Positions 1 to 9,916 of a DNA stretch of 64,000 nucleotides are shown here, piece by piece (within the stretch, counting starts at the first letter, position 1; each line of letters begins with the position of its first letter). The stretch spans positions 248,001 through 312,000 of the forward strand of contig NZ_MDJZ01000015.1 in assembly GCF_002151125.1 (NCBI RefSeq). Direction: 5' to 3'. The notes under the pieces are model-generated. The model saw nothing but the letters and a program-made list of their open reading frames with translations, had not been told where the DNA came from and did no database searches. The position numbers were made by a program, and so were the translations under genes. Origin of the DNA: Clavibacter michiganensis (GTDB taxonomy: Bacteria > Actinomycetota > Actinomycetes > Actinomycetales > Microbacteriaceae).

Positions 1-1
1 G

Positions 2-535
2 AGCGCGGCTGACGCGGGCATCACCCGCCGGCTCACCGTCAACGCGCGCGTCGCCGGGCCCCGCCTCGGCAAGGGCGTGCAGCAGGTGATCCAGGCCGCC
101 CGCGCCGGGGACTGGACGGAGGCCGACGGCGAGGTCGTCGCGGGCGGCGTGCCGCTCGTGGCCGGCGAGTACGAGCTCGTGCTGGAGGTGGCGGGCGACC
201 GCGCCGACCAGGCGCTCGCGCTGCTGCCGGGCGGCGGCTTCCTGCTGCTCGACACCGCGCTCACGCCCGAGCTCGAGGCCGAGGGCCTCGCGCGCGACGT
301 CGTGCGGAACGTCCAGGACGCGCGGAAGGGCGCGGGGCTCGACGTGAGCGACCGCATCTCCCTCGTGATCCGGCTGGACGCCGCGGGCGCCGAGCAGGCC
401 GAGCGGTTCCGCGACCTCATCGCGCGTGAGACCCTGGCGGTGGCGCTGCGGATCGACGCGGACGCCCAGGCGACGGAGTCCGGCATCACCGTCGGCGGCG
501 GATCGCCCCTGTACATCGAGGTGGAGCGAGCATGA
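2..535 (+). CDS. ileS: Isoleucyl-tRNA synthetase, C-terminal part
   Basis: This is the last ~177 codons of isoleucyl-tRNA synthetase, the cytoplasmic enzyme that charges tRNA-Ile; the 5' end lies outside the window. The reading frame is open from base 2. The segment has the C-terminal pattern of the long eukaryote-like (type 2) IleRS seen in actinobacteria: a glycine-rich stretch resembling GPRLGKGV, the segment ELEAEGLARDVVRNVQDARK that joins the anticodon-binding region, and a final beta-rich domain. The stop codon overlaps the ATG of folC (ATGA), so the two are translationally linked. No catalytic motif can be checked because HIGH and KMSKS lie upstream. Confidence 0.9.
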   Translation, partial: SAADAGITRRLTVNARVAGPRLGKGVQQVIQAARAGDWTEADGEVVAGGVPLVAGEYELVLEVAGDRADQALALLPGGGFLLLDTALTPELEAEGLARDVVRNVQDARKGAGLDVSDRISLVIRLDAAGAEQAERFRDLIARETLAVALRIDADAQATESGITVGGGSPLYIEVERA

Positions 536-2100
536 GCGACCAGCAGGGCGGACGGCCCTTCGACGACGACGAGCCCCGGCGCGACGACGACTTCGAGCCG
601 GAGACGGACGAGGGCGTCGACGCCGCGGCGCGCGCCCTCGACCCCGACGTCGACGGCCTGAGCGACGACCAGCTCTTCGCCGACGACGCGGCGGAGCTCC
701 GCCGCGAGGCGGAGCAGTCGATCGTCGCCGGCCGCGAGGTCGACGACGAGAACTACTTCGAGCGGGAGGGCGACGCCGTTTACCAGGCGCTCCTCGCCCG
801 CGTGGGGGAGCAGGCGCCGCAGCCGCGCCTCGCCGCGACGCGACGCGTGGTCGAGCTGCTGGGCGACCCGCAGCGCGCCTACAAGATCGTGCACGTCACG
901 GGCACCAACGGGAAGACGTCGACCAGCCGGATCGCCGAGAGCATCCTGCGCGCCGCCGGGCTCCGCACGGGCCTGTTCACGAGCCCGCACCTCGTGCGCC
1001 TGAACGAGCGCATCGTCGTCGACGGCGAGCCGATCACCGACGAGGCGCTCAGCCGCAACTGGGCCGACGTGGAGCCGTTCATCGACCTCGTGGACCAGGA
1101 GCTCGTCGCCGCGGGCGAGGAGCCCGTCACCTTCTTCGAGGCGCTCACGGTGCTCGCGTTCGCGTCGTTCGCCGACGCGCCCGTGGACGTCGCCGTGATC
1201 GAGGTCGGCATGGGCGGCGAGTGGGACAGCACCAACGTCGGCGACGGCCAGGTCGCGGTCTTCACGCCCGTGTCCCTCGACCACACCCAGCGGCTCGGAT
1301 CCACGGTCGCGGAGATCGCGCGCACGAAGTCCGGCATCGTGAAGCCCGCCTCCGACGTCGTCTCCAGCGCGCAGGCGCCCGAGGTCGTCGCCGAGCTGAC
1401 GCGCGCCGCCGAGCTGACCGAGTCCACGTGGTCGATGGAGGGGGACCGGTTCCGCCTCCTCGACACGACGCTCGCCGTCGGCGGCCAGGTCATCTCCGTG
1501 CAGGGCCTCGCGGGCACCTACCGCGATGTGTTCCTGCCGATGTTCGGCGCGCACCAGGCGCAGAACGCCGCGGTCGCGATCGCCGCGGTCGAGTCGTTCC
1601 TCGGCGGCGGCGACCACGCCATCCACGACGACGTGCTCGCCGAGGGACTCGCCACCGCCACGAGCCCCGGCCGCCTGCAGGTCGTCGGCACCGAGCCCAC
1701 CGTGCTCGTGGACGCCGCGCACAACCCCGCGGGCGCCGCGTCCCTCGCGGCCGCGCTCCCCGTCTACTTCACCTTCGACCGCGTGACCGCCGTCATCGGC
1801 GTGCTCGCGGACAAGGACGCGGAGGGCATCGTGCGCGAGCTCGCACCCGTCGTCGACCACTTCATCGTCACGCGATCCGCCTCCGAGCGGTCGGTGGATC
1901 CCGACGAGCTGGCGCGCATCGTCGTCGGCGTCGTCGGCCGCGACCGCGTCACGGTCGAGCCCGACCTCCGCACCGCCCTCGACGACGCGCGCGACTCCGC
2001 GGGCGAGACCGAGAAGGGCGCGGCGCTCGTCACCGGCTCGATCCTCCTCGTCGGCGAGGCCATCGCGCACGCCGCCGACGAGGGCTGGAAGACCGCGTGA
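532..2100 (+). CDS. folC: Folylpolyglutamate synthase / dihydrofolate synthase
   Basis: A 522-residue Mur-ligase-type enzyme that adds glutamate to dihydropteroate and to folates in the cytoplasm. The nucleotide-binding loop GTNGKTST is at about residues 124-131, followed by LFTSPHLVRLNERI, EVGMGGEWDSTN and, near residue 390, DAAHNPAGA, which are the family signatures. It is longer than the usual ~430 residues because of a very acidic N-terminal extension of about 75 residues, common in Microbacteriaceae. It starts inside the ileS stop codon (ATGA) and its own stop overlaps the next gene (GTGA), placing it in the middle of an ileS-folC-DUF4233-ndk run. Confidence 0.95.
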   Translation: MSDQQGGRPFDDDEPRRDDDFEPETDEGVDAAARALDPDVDGLSDDQLFADDAAELRREAEQSIVAGREVDDENYFEREGDAVYQALLARVGEQAPQPRLAATRRVVELLGDPQRAYKIVHVTGTNGKTSTSRIAESILRAAGLRTGLFTSPHLVRLNERIVVDGEPITDEALSRNWADVEPFIDLVDQELVAAGEEPVTFFEALTVLAFASFADAPVDVAVIEVGMGGEWDSTNVGDGQVAVFTPVSLDHTQRLGSTVAEIARTKSGIVKPASDVVSSAQAPEVVAELTRAAELTESTWSMEGDRFRLLDTTLAVGGQVISVQGLAGTYRDVFLPMFGAHQAQNAAVAIAAVESFLGGGDHAIHDDVLAEGLATATSPGRLQVVGTEPTVLVDAAHNPAGAASLAAALPVYFTFDRVTAVIGVLADKDAEGIVRELAPVVDHFIVTRSASERSVDPDELARIVVGVVGRDRVTVEPDLRTALDDARDSAGETEKGAALVTGSILLVGEAIAHAADEGWKTA

Positions 2101-2594
2101 GCGCGGACGGGCGACCGGCCCGCACCCGGCGACCCCGGCCGCCCCGGACGACGGTCGAGATCCTCGGCTCCATCGTCATGGGCTTCCAGGTCATCGTCGT
2201 GTTCCTGGCGAGCCTCGTGGCGTTCGGGCTGGAGGCGCTGCCGCCCCTGCCCGCCCTCGGCGGCGGAGCGCTCCTCGTGCTCGCCATGCTCGCCGTCGTC
2301 GGCAGCCTGCGCTCCCAGCTCGGCGTCCGCGCCGGCTGGGTCGTGCAGGTCCTCGTCGTCCTCACCGGCCTCGTGCTGCCCGCCATGTTCGCGGTCGGCG
2401 GCTTCTTCCTGCTGCTCTGGATCTACGCCATGGTGCAGGGCGCGCGCATCGACCGCGAGAAGGCCGCCGCCCGCGGCGCGTGGGAGCAGGCCATGCTCGA
2501 CGAGCAGACGGCGGCGGACGGCACCCCCGCCCCGGGCGACGACCGCCCCACCGACCACCGAACGACCGATGAGCCGCCGGCTCCCACCCCGTAG
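2097..2594 (+). CDS. DUF4233 membrane protein
   Basis: A 165-residue protein with an Arg/Pro-rich N-terminus, about four predicted membrane helices (from VEILGSIVMGFQVIVVFLAS through GGFFLLLWIYAMV) and an acidic, threonine/proline-rich cytoplasmic tail. The size, topology and position between folC and ndk match the DUF4233 family, which sits there in many actinobacteria and has no assigned function. The GTG start is chosen because it overlaps the folC stop (GTGA). An in-frame open region extends upstream antiphase to folC but is only a high-GC shadow. Confidence 0.85.
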   Translation: MSADGRPARTRRPRPPRTTVEILGSIVMGFQVIVVFLASLVAFGLEALPPLPALGGGALLVLAMLAVVGSLRSQLGVRAGWVVQVLVVLTGLVLPAMFAVGGFFLLLWIYAMVQGARIDREKAAARGAWEQAMLDEQTAADGTPAPGDDRPTDHRTTDEPPAPTP

Positions 2595-2603
2595 GAGACA
2601 CCC

Positions 2604-3023
2604 ATGACCGCTCCCGTCCAGGAGACCCTCGTCCTCGTCAAGCCCGACGGCGTCGCCCGCGGCCTCACCGGCGAGATCCTCCGCCGCATCGAGGCCAAGG
2701 GCTACCAGATCGTCGACCTCCGCATGGTGCAGGCGGAGCGCGCGCTGCTCGAGCAGCACTACGAGGAGCACCAGGGCAAGCCCTTCTACGAGCCGCTCGT
2801 CGAGTTCATGGAGTCGGGCCCGATCGTCGCCGTGCGCGTCGCCGGGAACCGCGTCATCGAGGGCTTCCGCTCGCTCGCCGGCACGACGGACCCGACGGGC
2901 GCCGCCCCCGGCACCATCCGCGGCGACCTCGGGCGCGACTGGGGCCTCGCGGTCGCGCAGAACCTCGTGCACGGCAGCGACTCGCCCGAGTCCGCCGCGC
3001 GCGAGCTCGCGCTCTGGTTCTAG
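2604..3023 (+). CDS. ndk: Nucleoside diphosphate kinase
   Basis: A 139-residue kinase that transfers the gamma phosphate of ATP to nucleoside diphosphates through a phosphohistidine. It begins with ETLVLVKPDGVARGL and carries the active-site segment NLVHGSDSPESA with the phosphorylated histidine near residue 123. Length is normal for the family. ATG follows a purine-rich GTAGGAGA ribosome-binding site. It lies 9 bases after the DUF4233 gene, closing the ileS-folC operon, and is followed by a strong hairpin shared with the convergent VKOR gene. Confidence 0.97.
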   Translation: MTAPVQETLVLVKPDGVARGLTGEILRRIEAKGYQIVDLRMVQAERALLEQHYEEHQGKPFYEPLVEFMESGPIVAVRVAGNRVIEGFRSLAGTTDPTGAAPGTIRGDLGRDWGLAVAQNLVHGSDSPESAARELALWF

Positions 3024-3035
3024 GACCGGGACGCA

Positions 3036-3074
3036 CGAGAGGGGCCGACCGGATGATCCGGTCGGCCCCTCTCG
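3036..3074. terminator. Bidirectional terminator between ndk and VKOR gene
   Basis: A perfect 18-bp inverted repeat (arms 3036-3053 and 3057-3074) with a 3-base loop TGA. There is no T-run, as is usual at this GC content. It separates two convergent genes and could stop transcription from both sides. Confidence 0.85.
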
Positions 3075-3087
3075 TCGTCCGGGCCCC

Positions 3088-3696
3088 TCAGCCGAGCAGC
3101 GTCGGGATGAGGGCGGGGAACGTCGCGATGATCGCGACCACGATGATCGCGTAGTTGAGGACCACGACCGCCCACGTGTAGGGCGCCACGGCGTCGGCGG
3201 CGCGGCGGAGGCCTGCGGGCAGCGGCAGCAGCCCCGCACGCGCGGTCGCGGACAGCGTGCCCCACCACAGCGGGATCATCGCGCTCCACACCAGCAGGCA
3301 GTACGGGCAGAGCGCGCCGATGACGAAGACGCTCTGCGTGAAGAGCCACGTGACGAGCAGCCAGCCGCCCAGCGTGCCAACCGCGAACAGGGTCCAGAAC
3401 CACCTGGCGAACCGGGCTCCGGCGAGGAGCGCCATCCCGATCACGATCGGGACGACGAACGCCGCGACGCCGATGAGCGGGTTGGGGAACCCGAGGAGCG
3501 AGCCCTGCGGCGACTCGATGACCGTCGCGCAGGAGATGAAGGGGTTGATGTCGCAGGAGAGCGACGCGCCCGGGTTCTCCAGCAGGTTCAGCCGCTCGAG
3601 CACGAGGACGAACGACCCGATCCAGCCGACCACGCCCGTGACGACGAGGAGCAGGGCCAGGGAGCGGGGACGCGCGGGGGCCCGGGTGGCGGTCAT
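3088..3696 (-). CDS. Vitamin K epoxide reductase family (VKOR) membrane protein
   Basis: A 202-residue integral membrane protein with about five hydrophobic helices. It has the VKOR cysteine layout: a loop pair at C48 and C56 (CDINPFISC) and the redox-active CPYC at residues 131-134. In actinobacteria this enzyme reoxidises a DsbA-like protein and passes electrons to quinone, driving disulfide formation in exported proteins; that role is family knowledge. No DsbA-like gene is adjacent. The ATG is preceded by CATGAT six bases upstream, suggesting a leaderless transcript. Confidence 0.9.
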   Translation of the reverse strand: MTATRAPARPRSLALLLVVTGVVGWIGSFVLVLERLNLLENPGASLSCDINPFISCATVIESPQGSLLGFPNPLIGVAAFVVPIVIGMALLAGARFARWFWTLFAVGTLGGWLLVTWLFTQSVFVIGALCPYCLLVWSAMIPLWWGTLSATARAGLLPLPAGLRRAADAVAPYTWAVVVLNYAIIVVAIIATFPALIPTLLG

Positions 3697-4001
3697 GCGG
3701 CGATCATGGCAGACGGGGGAGCGCCGACCCTGACGGCCGGATCCACGTCGACGTGCGATACTGGCTGGCAGGTCGGACCGCCGCGCGGGACGACCGCCAT
3801 GAAGAGTCTTTCCCGGGGCAGACCCGGGCCGCCCGGCACGTCCGGCGGCGGATAGCCAGTTCCGTACCAGTGCGCACGACCGAAGCCTCGGGCCGGACGT
3901 CGCAGACCAGGATCGACGGAGAGCCGCGGATGCGGGGATCCACTCGGAGAGCTACCGGGGTACGGCGCGGCCGTACCGACCGGTTGAGGAGTGCACCAGA
4001 G
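3697..4001 (+). promoter_or_regulatory. RNase E/G promoter and structured 5' leader
   Basis: A 305-base gap between the divergent VKOR and RNase E/G genes. GATACT at 3757-3762 is a plausible -10 for the rne-like gene, which would give a leader of about 230 bases. Just before the ribosome-binding site there is a strong hairpin: ACCGG + GGTACGGC (3954-3966), loop GCG, GCCGTACC (3970-3977), a GA bulge, then CCGGT (3980-3984). The Shine-Dalgarno-like TGAGGA starts at the very next base (3985-3990). The first 83 codons open upstream of 4002 look non-coding. Confidence 0.5.
3703..3708 (-). promoter_or_regulatory. Probable leaderless -10 of the VKOR gene
   Basis: CATGAT lies exactly 6 bases before the ATG on the minus strand, the spacing seen at many genes in this window, so transcription would begin at or next to the start codon. 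Confidence 0.5.
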
Positions 4002-7000
4002 ATGGTGGAGAGAGACGAGAACACCGGCAGGAGGCGTCCCAGCCTCTTCGAGCGGCTGACCGGCCGCCGTGCCGAGCCGAACGCGGCGACGGGGACCGGC
4101 GGCACGCCCGCGCTCCCCGCGACCGCGACCCCCGAGGCGAGCGGCACGTCCGCCGCCTCCGAAGCGAAGGGCCACACCCTGAACGAGAACGACGACACCC
4201 GTCCCACGCCCGACGAGCAGGAGGCGCCGGTCGTCCGACGCTCCCGCCGTGCGAGCACCGCCGCATCCGCTCCCGCGGTCGCCCAGCCGGACGACGCCAG
4301 CGTCGACGCGTCCGCCTCGGCCTCCGCGCCCGCGGACCCGATCGATCAGGTCGCGGCGGGCGAGCAGCCCGAGGCGCCCGCCGCGCGCGCCCCGCGGAAG
4401 CGCGCCCCGCGCAAGGCCGCGGTCGCTGCCTCGCAGGAGGCGCCCGCCGCCGACGTCCCCGACACGGTCGTGGACGCGCCCGCGGTCGCCGAGCCGACCG
4501 ACGAGCCGGTGGAGGCGCCCGCCGCGCCCGCCCGCACGGTGCCCTCCCTCTCCGTCTTCTTCCAGGCCCCGGACATCGCGCCGCTGCCTCCCCGCCGCGA
4601 GCGGGACGACCGCCGCGACGACGCCCGCGACGAGGACGACGACCTCGACCGCGACGAGCGCCCGTCGCGCTCCTCGCGCCGCGGCGTCCGCGGACAGGAT
4701 CGCGGGCAGGACCGCTCCTCGGACCGCGGCACCGGCCGCGACGGCCGTGGCCGTGACAGCCGGGACGACGACCACGACGACGAGGACGACTCGCCGTCGG
4801 TCCGCCGCCGCGCGCGCCGCCGCTCCGGCGAGGAGGGCCGCGACGGCGACGACGCGCCCGGCACGGTCGTCAAGGTCCGCACGCCCCGCGAGCCCGAGCT
4901 CATCACCGAGCCGCAGCGGATCAAGGGATCCACGCGCCTCGAGGCCAAGAAGCAGCGCCGTCGTGACGGCCGCGACGCCGGCCGCCGGCGCCCGGTGCTC
5001 ACCGAGTCCGAGTACCTGGCCCGCCGCGAGTCCGTCGACCGCAGCATGGTCGTGCGCTCGCGCGACGGCAAGATCCAGATCGGCGTGCTCGAGGACCACG
5101 TGCTCGTCGAGCACTACGTGGCCCGCGCCGACGAGGCGTCCCTCATCGGCAACGTCTACCTCGGCCGCGTGCAGAACGTCCTGCCGAGCATGGAGGCCGC
5201 CTTCATCGACATCGGCCGCGGCCGCAACGCCGTGCTGTACTCCGGCGAGGTCGACTGGGAGGCCGCGAACGCCGACAAGGGCGGCGGGAGCCACGCGCGC
5301 CGCATCGAGGTCGCGCTCAAGCCCGGCGACCGCGTGCTGGTCCAGGTCACGAAGGACCCGGTCGGCCACAAGGGCGCCCGCCTCACCAGCCAGGTGAGCC
5401 TCCCCGGTCGCTACCTCGTGTACGTGCCCAACGGATCCATGAACGGCATCAGCCGCAAGCTCCCGGACACCGAGCGCGCGCGCCTCAAGAAGACGCTCAA
5501 GGAGGTGCTGCCCGAGAACGTGGGCGTCATCGTCCGCACGGCGGCGGAGGGCGCGACGGAGGAGCAGCTCAAGCTCGACGTCGAGCGCCTCACGTCGCAG
5601 TGGGCCGAGATCAGCCGCCAGGTAGAGAAGGCGCAGGCGCCCGCGCTCCTGCACTCGGAGCCCGACCTGCTGCTCAAGATCATCCGCGACGTCTTCAACG
5701 AGGACTTCCGCGAGCTCGTGATCGACGGCGGCGACGCCCAGGAGATCATCGAGGGCTACCTCCGCGGCGTGGCGCCCGACCTCATCGACCGGGTGCAGGC
5801 GTACTCCGGCGAGAGGGACTCCTTCGACCACTACCGCATCAGCGAGCAGATCGAGAAGGCGCTCGACCGCAAGGTCTGGCTGCCGTCGGGCGGCTCGCTC
5901 GTCATCGACCGCACCGAGGCCATGACCGTGGTCGACGTCAACACGGGGAAGTTCGTCGGATCCGGCGGCAACCTCGAGGAGACCGTCACGAAGAACAACC
6001 TCGAGGCCGCGGAGGAGATCGTCCGCCAGATGCGCCTGCGCGACATCGGCGGCATCATCGTCGTCGACTTCATCGACATGGTGCTCGAGTCCAACCGCGA
6101 CCTCGTGCTCCGCCGCCTCGTGGAGTGCCTCAGCCGCGACCGGACGAAGCACCAGGTCGCCGAGGTCACGTCGCTCGGGCTCGTGCAGATGACCCGCAAG
6201 AAGCTCGGCCTGGGGCTCCTCGAGTCGTTCTCCGAGAACTGCGAGACCTGCGCCGGTCGGGGGATCATCATCCACCACGACCCGCTCATGGCCCACAAGC
6301 AGACGCCGCAGGAGCCCGTGCAGGGCCAGGGTCGCCGTCGTGGCGGCAAGGGCCAGCAGGAGCACGGCACCGGCGGGGGCCGCGGCAACGGCGGCGGCCA
6401 GGCGCAGCAGCAGCAGCAGCGCACGCCCGCGGCCAGCACGCACAGCATCACCGACGACGCGCGCTCCGCGCTCGCCAAGATCGCGACGAGCACCATCCAG
6501 ACGGTGAACGAGGCCATCGACCGGGTCGAGGACGCGGTGCGCACCCCGGACGGGACCGCCGAGGTCCCGGAGCGGACCGAGCCCGCCCCGGTCGAGGACC
6601 AGCCGCGCGGCGACCGCCCGCGTCGGAGCCGAGGAGGACGGGGACGCGCGTCGTCCGCGACCGCCGAGGCACCGGAGCGCCCGGAGCCGCAGGCAGCCGT
6701 CGCCGACGCGCCGGACGCTCCCGCCGAGGACCCGACGCCGGCCGACGCGCCCGTGGAGGAGCCCGCCCTGTCGACGCTCGAGCCGCGCGAGGCGATCCGC
6801 CTCGAGCCGGTGCAGATCCTCGACATCCCGGTCGCGAGCGCCCGCACGGCCCCGCGCCGCGTGAGCTCGGCCGACGCGGAGCAGCTGCTCGGCTCCGTGC
6901 TCGACGCGCTGCCGCAGCCCAAGGAGCCCGGACAGGGGCGCTCGCGCAGCCGCCGCGTCTCGACCGCGACGCTGACGACGCCCGCCCCGGCGGACGACGC

Positions 7001-7007
7001 GAGCTGA
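4002..7007 (+). CDS. rne: Ribonuclease E/G family endoribonuclease
   Basis: A 1001-residue RNase E/G, the main single-strand endoribonuclease for mRNA decay and rRNA processing. About 370 residues of acidic, Ala/Pro/Arg-rich disordered sequence precede an S1 RNA-binding domain (near residue 380, IGNVYLGRVQNVLPSMEAAF). The magnesium-binding aspartates are visible in VVDVNTGKFVG (D645) and GGIIVVDFIDM (D689), and the zinc-link cysteines in CETC (747-750). A disordered tail with a short Gln run follows. ATG 4002 is chosen because TGAGGA lies 11 bases upstream and the extension from 3753 has non-coding character. The position of the disordered arm before the catalytic core is typical of actinobacterial RNase E. 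Confidence 0.93.
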   Translation: MVERDENTGRRRPSLFERLTGRRAEPNAATGTGGTPALPATATPEASGTSAASEAKGHTLNENDDTRPTPDEQEAPVVRRSRRASTAASAPAVAQPDDASVDASASASAPADPIDQVAAGEQPEAPAARAPRKRAPRKAAVAASQEAPAADVPDTVVDAPAVAEPTDEPVEAPAAPARTVPSLSVFFQAPDIAPLPPRRERDDRRDDARDEDDDLDRDERPSRSSRRGVRGQDRGQDRSSDRGTGRDGRGRDSRDDDHDDEDDSPSVRRRARRRSGEEGRDGDDAPGTVVKVRTPREPELITEPQRIKGSTRLEAKKQRRRDGRDAGRRRPVLTESEYLARRESVDRSMVVRSRDGKIQIGVLEDHVLVEHYVARADEASLIGNVYLGRVQNVLPSMEAAFIDIGRGRNAVLYSGEVDWEAANADKGGGSHARRIEVALKPGDRVLVQVTKDPVGHKGARLTSQVSLPGRYLVYVPNGSMNGISRKLPDTERARLKKTLKEVLPENVGVIVRTAAEGATEEQLKLDVERLTSQWAEISRQVEKAQAPALLHSEPDLLLKIIRDVFNEDFRELVIDGGDAQEIIEGYLRGVAPDLIDRVQAYSGERDSFDHYRISEQIEKALDRKVWLPSGGSLVIDRTEAMTVVDVNTGKFVGSGGNLEETVTKNNLEAAEEIVRQMRLRDIGGIIVVDFIDMVLESNRDLVLRRLVECLSRDRTKHQVAEVTSLGLVQMTRKKLGLGLLESFSENCETCAGRGIIIHHDPLMAHKQTPQEPVQGQGRRRGGKGQQEHGTGGGRGNGGGQAQQQQQRTPAASTHSITDDARSALAKIATSTIQTVNEAIDRVEDAVRTPDGTAEVPERTEPAPVEDQPRGDRPRRSRGGRGRASSATAEAPERPEPQAAVADAPDAPAEDPTPADAPVEEPALSTLEPREAIRLEPVQILDIPVASARTAPRRVSSADAEQLLGSVLDALPQPKEPGQGRSRSRRVSTATLTTPAPADDAS

Positions 7008-7035
7008 TCCCGGCCGCCCCCGCGGCGGCCGCACG

Positions 7036-7071
7036 ACGGAGGGCCCGGAGCTGACGCTCCGGGCCCTCCGT
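7036..7071. terminator. Terminator between rne and DUF4031 gene
   Basis: A 15-bp perfect inverted repeat (7036-7050 and 7057-7071) with a 6-base loop CTGACG. Its last base falls in the stop codon of the convergent DUF4031 gene, so it could serve both genes. Confidence 0.8.
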
Positions 7072-7367
7072 CACTTCCGGGCCCCCCTCAGGCGCTGGGG
7101 GGACCTTCGCTCGCGCTGGGTGACCCGCAGCCCGCTCGCCTGGAGACGGCGCACGAGGTCGCGGTTGGAGACCGGCACGGCGCCGCGCGCCACCAGATCC
7201 GCGTACCGGTCCTCCGGCACGTCGTAGTGGTCGCGGTCGAAGGCGCGCTCCGGGATCCCGGCGGCCCGGGCGAAGGCGTGCAGCTCCTCCAGGGAGGCGT
7301 CGCTCACGAGGTGCGCCCAGAGCGTGCCGTGGGCGGGCCAGGCGGGTCGGTCGAGGAGCACGCTCAT
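7071..7367 (-). CDS. DUF4031 domain protein
   Basis: A 98-residue protein beginning MSVLLDRPAWPAHGTLW, with HLVSD, LHAFARAAGIP and DHYDVPEDRY, the conserved pattern of DUF4031, a small family of unknown function common in actinobacteria. A longer open frame exists to 7622 but the N-terminal 85 residues lack family similarity. The chosen ATG has TATGCT exactly 6 bases upstream, consistent with leaderless transcription and supporting this start. The last five residues are basic. I cannot assign a biochemical role. Confidence 0.85.
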   Translation of the reverse strand: MSVLLDRPAWPAHGTLWAHLVSDASLEELHAFARAAGIPERAFDRDHYDVPEDRYADLVARGAVPVSNRDLVRRLQASGLRVTQRERRSPQRLRGARK

Positions 7368-7373
7368 CCTGCG

Positions 7374-7379
7374 AGCATA
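7374..7379 (-). promoter_or_regulatory. Probable leaderless -10 of the DUF4031 gene
   Basis: TATGCT on the minus strand, 6 bases before the ATG. Confidence 0.55.
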
Positions 7380-7513
7380 GGCAGGCGGCACCCGGCCGCG
7401 GCCCGTCCGGCGCTCCCGGCGGAGACCGGACACGCGCGACGCGCCCGGAGAGCATGCGCCGGTCCCGCGGTCGGCTCGCGTATGATCGAACGAGGACGCC
7501 GGGGGTCCGGAGT

Positions 7514-7542
7514 TTGACCCCTGTCCGGCGTTCCGGTAACGT
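7514..7542 (+). promoter_or_regulatory. rplU-rpmA promoter and leader
   Basis: TTGACC (7514-7519), a 17-base spacer and TAACGT (7537-7542) form a near-ideal vegetative promoter. Transcription would start near 7549 and give a leader of about 118 bases before rplU. An inverted repeat, ACGCCGG (7496-7502) with CCGGCGT (7525-7531), flanks the -35. The rest of the 299-base gap 7368-7666 shows nothing else I can name. Confidence 0.75.
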
Positions 7543-7666
7543 GAGTCGCTGGCATGCGCCGATCCCCGAGATCGTGCGCCTGCCGCAGACTTCCTCCAAT
7601 GATTCGGGCCACAGGGCGTCAAGTCCCCAGTGAGTCAAGCCCGCGAGAGAAAACAGGTACGGAAAA

Positions 7667-7975
7667 GTGGTTTACGCAGTTGTGCGCGCCGGCGGTCGGC
7701 AGGAGAAGGTCGAGGTCGGGACCATCGTCACGATGGACCGGGTCAAGAACCAGCAGAGCGGCAAGGTCGTGCTCCCCGCGGTCCTGCTCGTCGACGGCGA
7801 CACCATCACCACGGACGCCGCGAAGCTCGCCGACGTCACCGTCAGCGCCGAGATCCTGAACGACCTCCGCGGTCCCAAGATCGTCATCCAGAAGTTCAAG
7901 AACAAGACCGGGTACAAGAAGCGCCAGGGGCACCGCCAGGACCTCACGCGCGTCCAGGTCACCGAGATCAACTAG
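7667..7975 (+). CDS. rplU: 50S ribosomal protein L21
   Basis: A 102-residue ribosomal protein beginning [17 protein letters not shown], with the conserved [21 protein letters not shown] motif near the C-terminus that contacts 23S rRNA. Length is standard. The start is GTG preceded by AGGTACGGAAAA. It is followed 25 bases later by rpmA, the universal partner encoding L27, and driven by the promoter at 7514. Confidence 0.98.
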
Positions 7976-8000
7976 CACCTAAGAACGCAGGGAGAAGCAG

Positions 8001-8255
8001 ATGGCACACAAGAAGGGCGCGAGCTCTACCCGCAACGGCCGTGACTCGAACGCCCAGCGCCTCGGCGTGAAGCGCTTCGGCGGCCAGGTCGTCGGCGCCG
8101 GCGAGATCATCGTCCGCCAGCGCGGCACGCACTTCCACCCCGGCGTCAACGTCGGCCGTGGCGGCGACGACACGCTGTTCGCCCTCTCCGCCGGCTCGGT
8201 GGAGTTCGGCGTCAAGGGCGGCCGCAAGGTCGTCAACATCGTCGTCCCGGCCTAG
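8001..8255 (+). CDS. rpmA: 50S ribosomal protein L27
   Basis: An 84-residue ribosomal protein beginning [20 protein letters not shown], whose basic N-terminal tail reaches towards the peptidyl-transferase centre, followed by the [18 protein letters not shown] core. AGGGAGAAG upstream is the ribosome-binding site. It is co-transcribed with rplU and followed by a hairpin before obg. Confidence 0.98.
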   Translation: MAHKKGASSTRNGRDSNAQRLGVKRFGGQVVGAGEIIVRQRGTHFHPGVNVGRGGDDTLFALSAGSVEFGVKGGRKVVNIVVPA

Positions 8256-8304
8256 CGCAGGCCGACAGCACGGACGCTGCTGCGGCTCTGCCGCGCAGCA
8301 CTTC

Positions 8305-8328
8305 AAGGGCGGGCCTCGGCCCGCCCTT
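8305..8328 (+). terminator. Terminator or attenuator between rpmA and obg
   Basis: A 10-bp perfect stem (AAGGGCGGGC, 8305-8314) with a CTCG tetraloop and its complement at 8319-8328, followed by TGTCTG. It may only partly uncouple obg from the ribosomal protein genes. Confidence 0.65.
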
Positions 8329-8356
8329 GTCTGCGTTCCGCAGGGAACACCCCTAG

Positions 8357-9913
<1,557 letters not shown>

Positions 9914-9916
9914 CGG

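Noticed and set aside
426-2096. Long frame antiphase to folC leading into the DUF4233 gene
   Set aside because: Arginine-rich shadow of folC; only the part from GTG 2097 has membrane-protein character.
3753-4001. Extended N-terminus of RNase E/G from an ATG at 3753
   Set aside because: The translation is not protein-like, contains a candidate promoter and a hairpin, and a ribosome-binding site precedes ATG 4002.
3693-7034. A 1113-codon open frame antisense to RNase E/G, and similar long antisense frames at 10019-13009, 16056-17840, 23112-25910 and 59755-62754
   Set aside because: They mirror high-GC coding genes on the other strand, have arginine/alanine- or histidine-rich low-complexity translations and show no family motifs.
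7543-7666. Ribosomal-protein L21-type autoregulatory leader before rplU
   Set aside because: The leader is long enough but I cannot identify a conserved L21-leader structure by eye.
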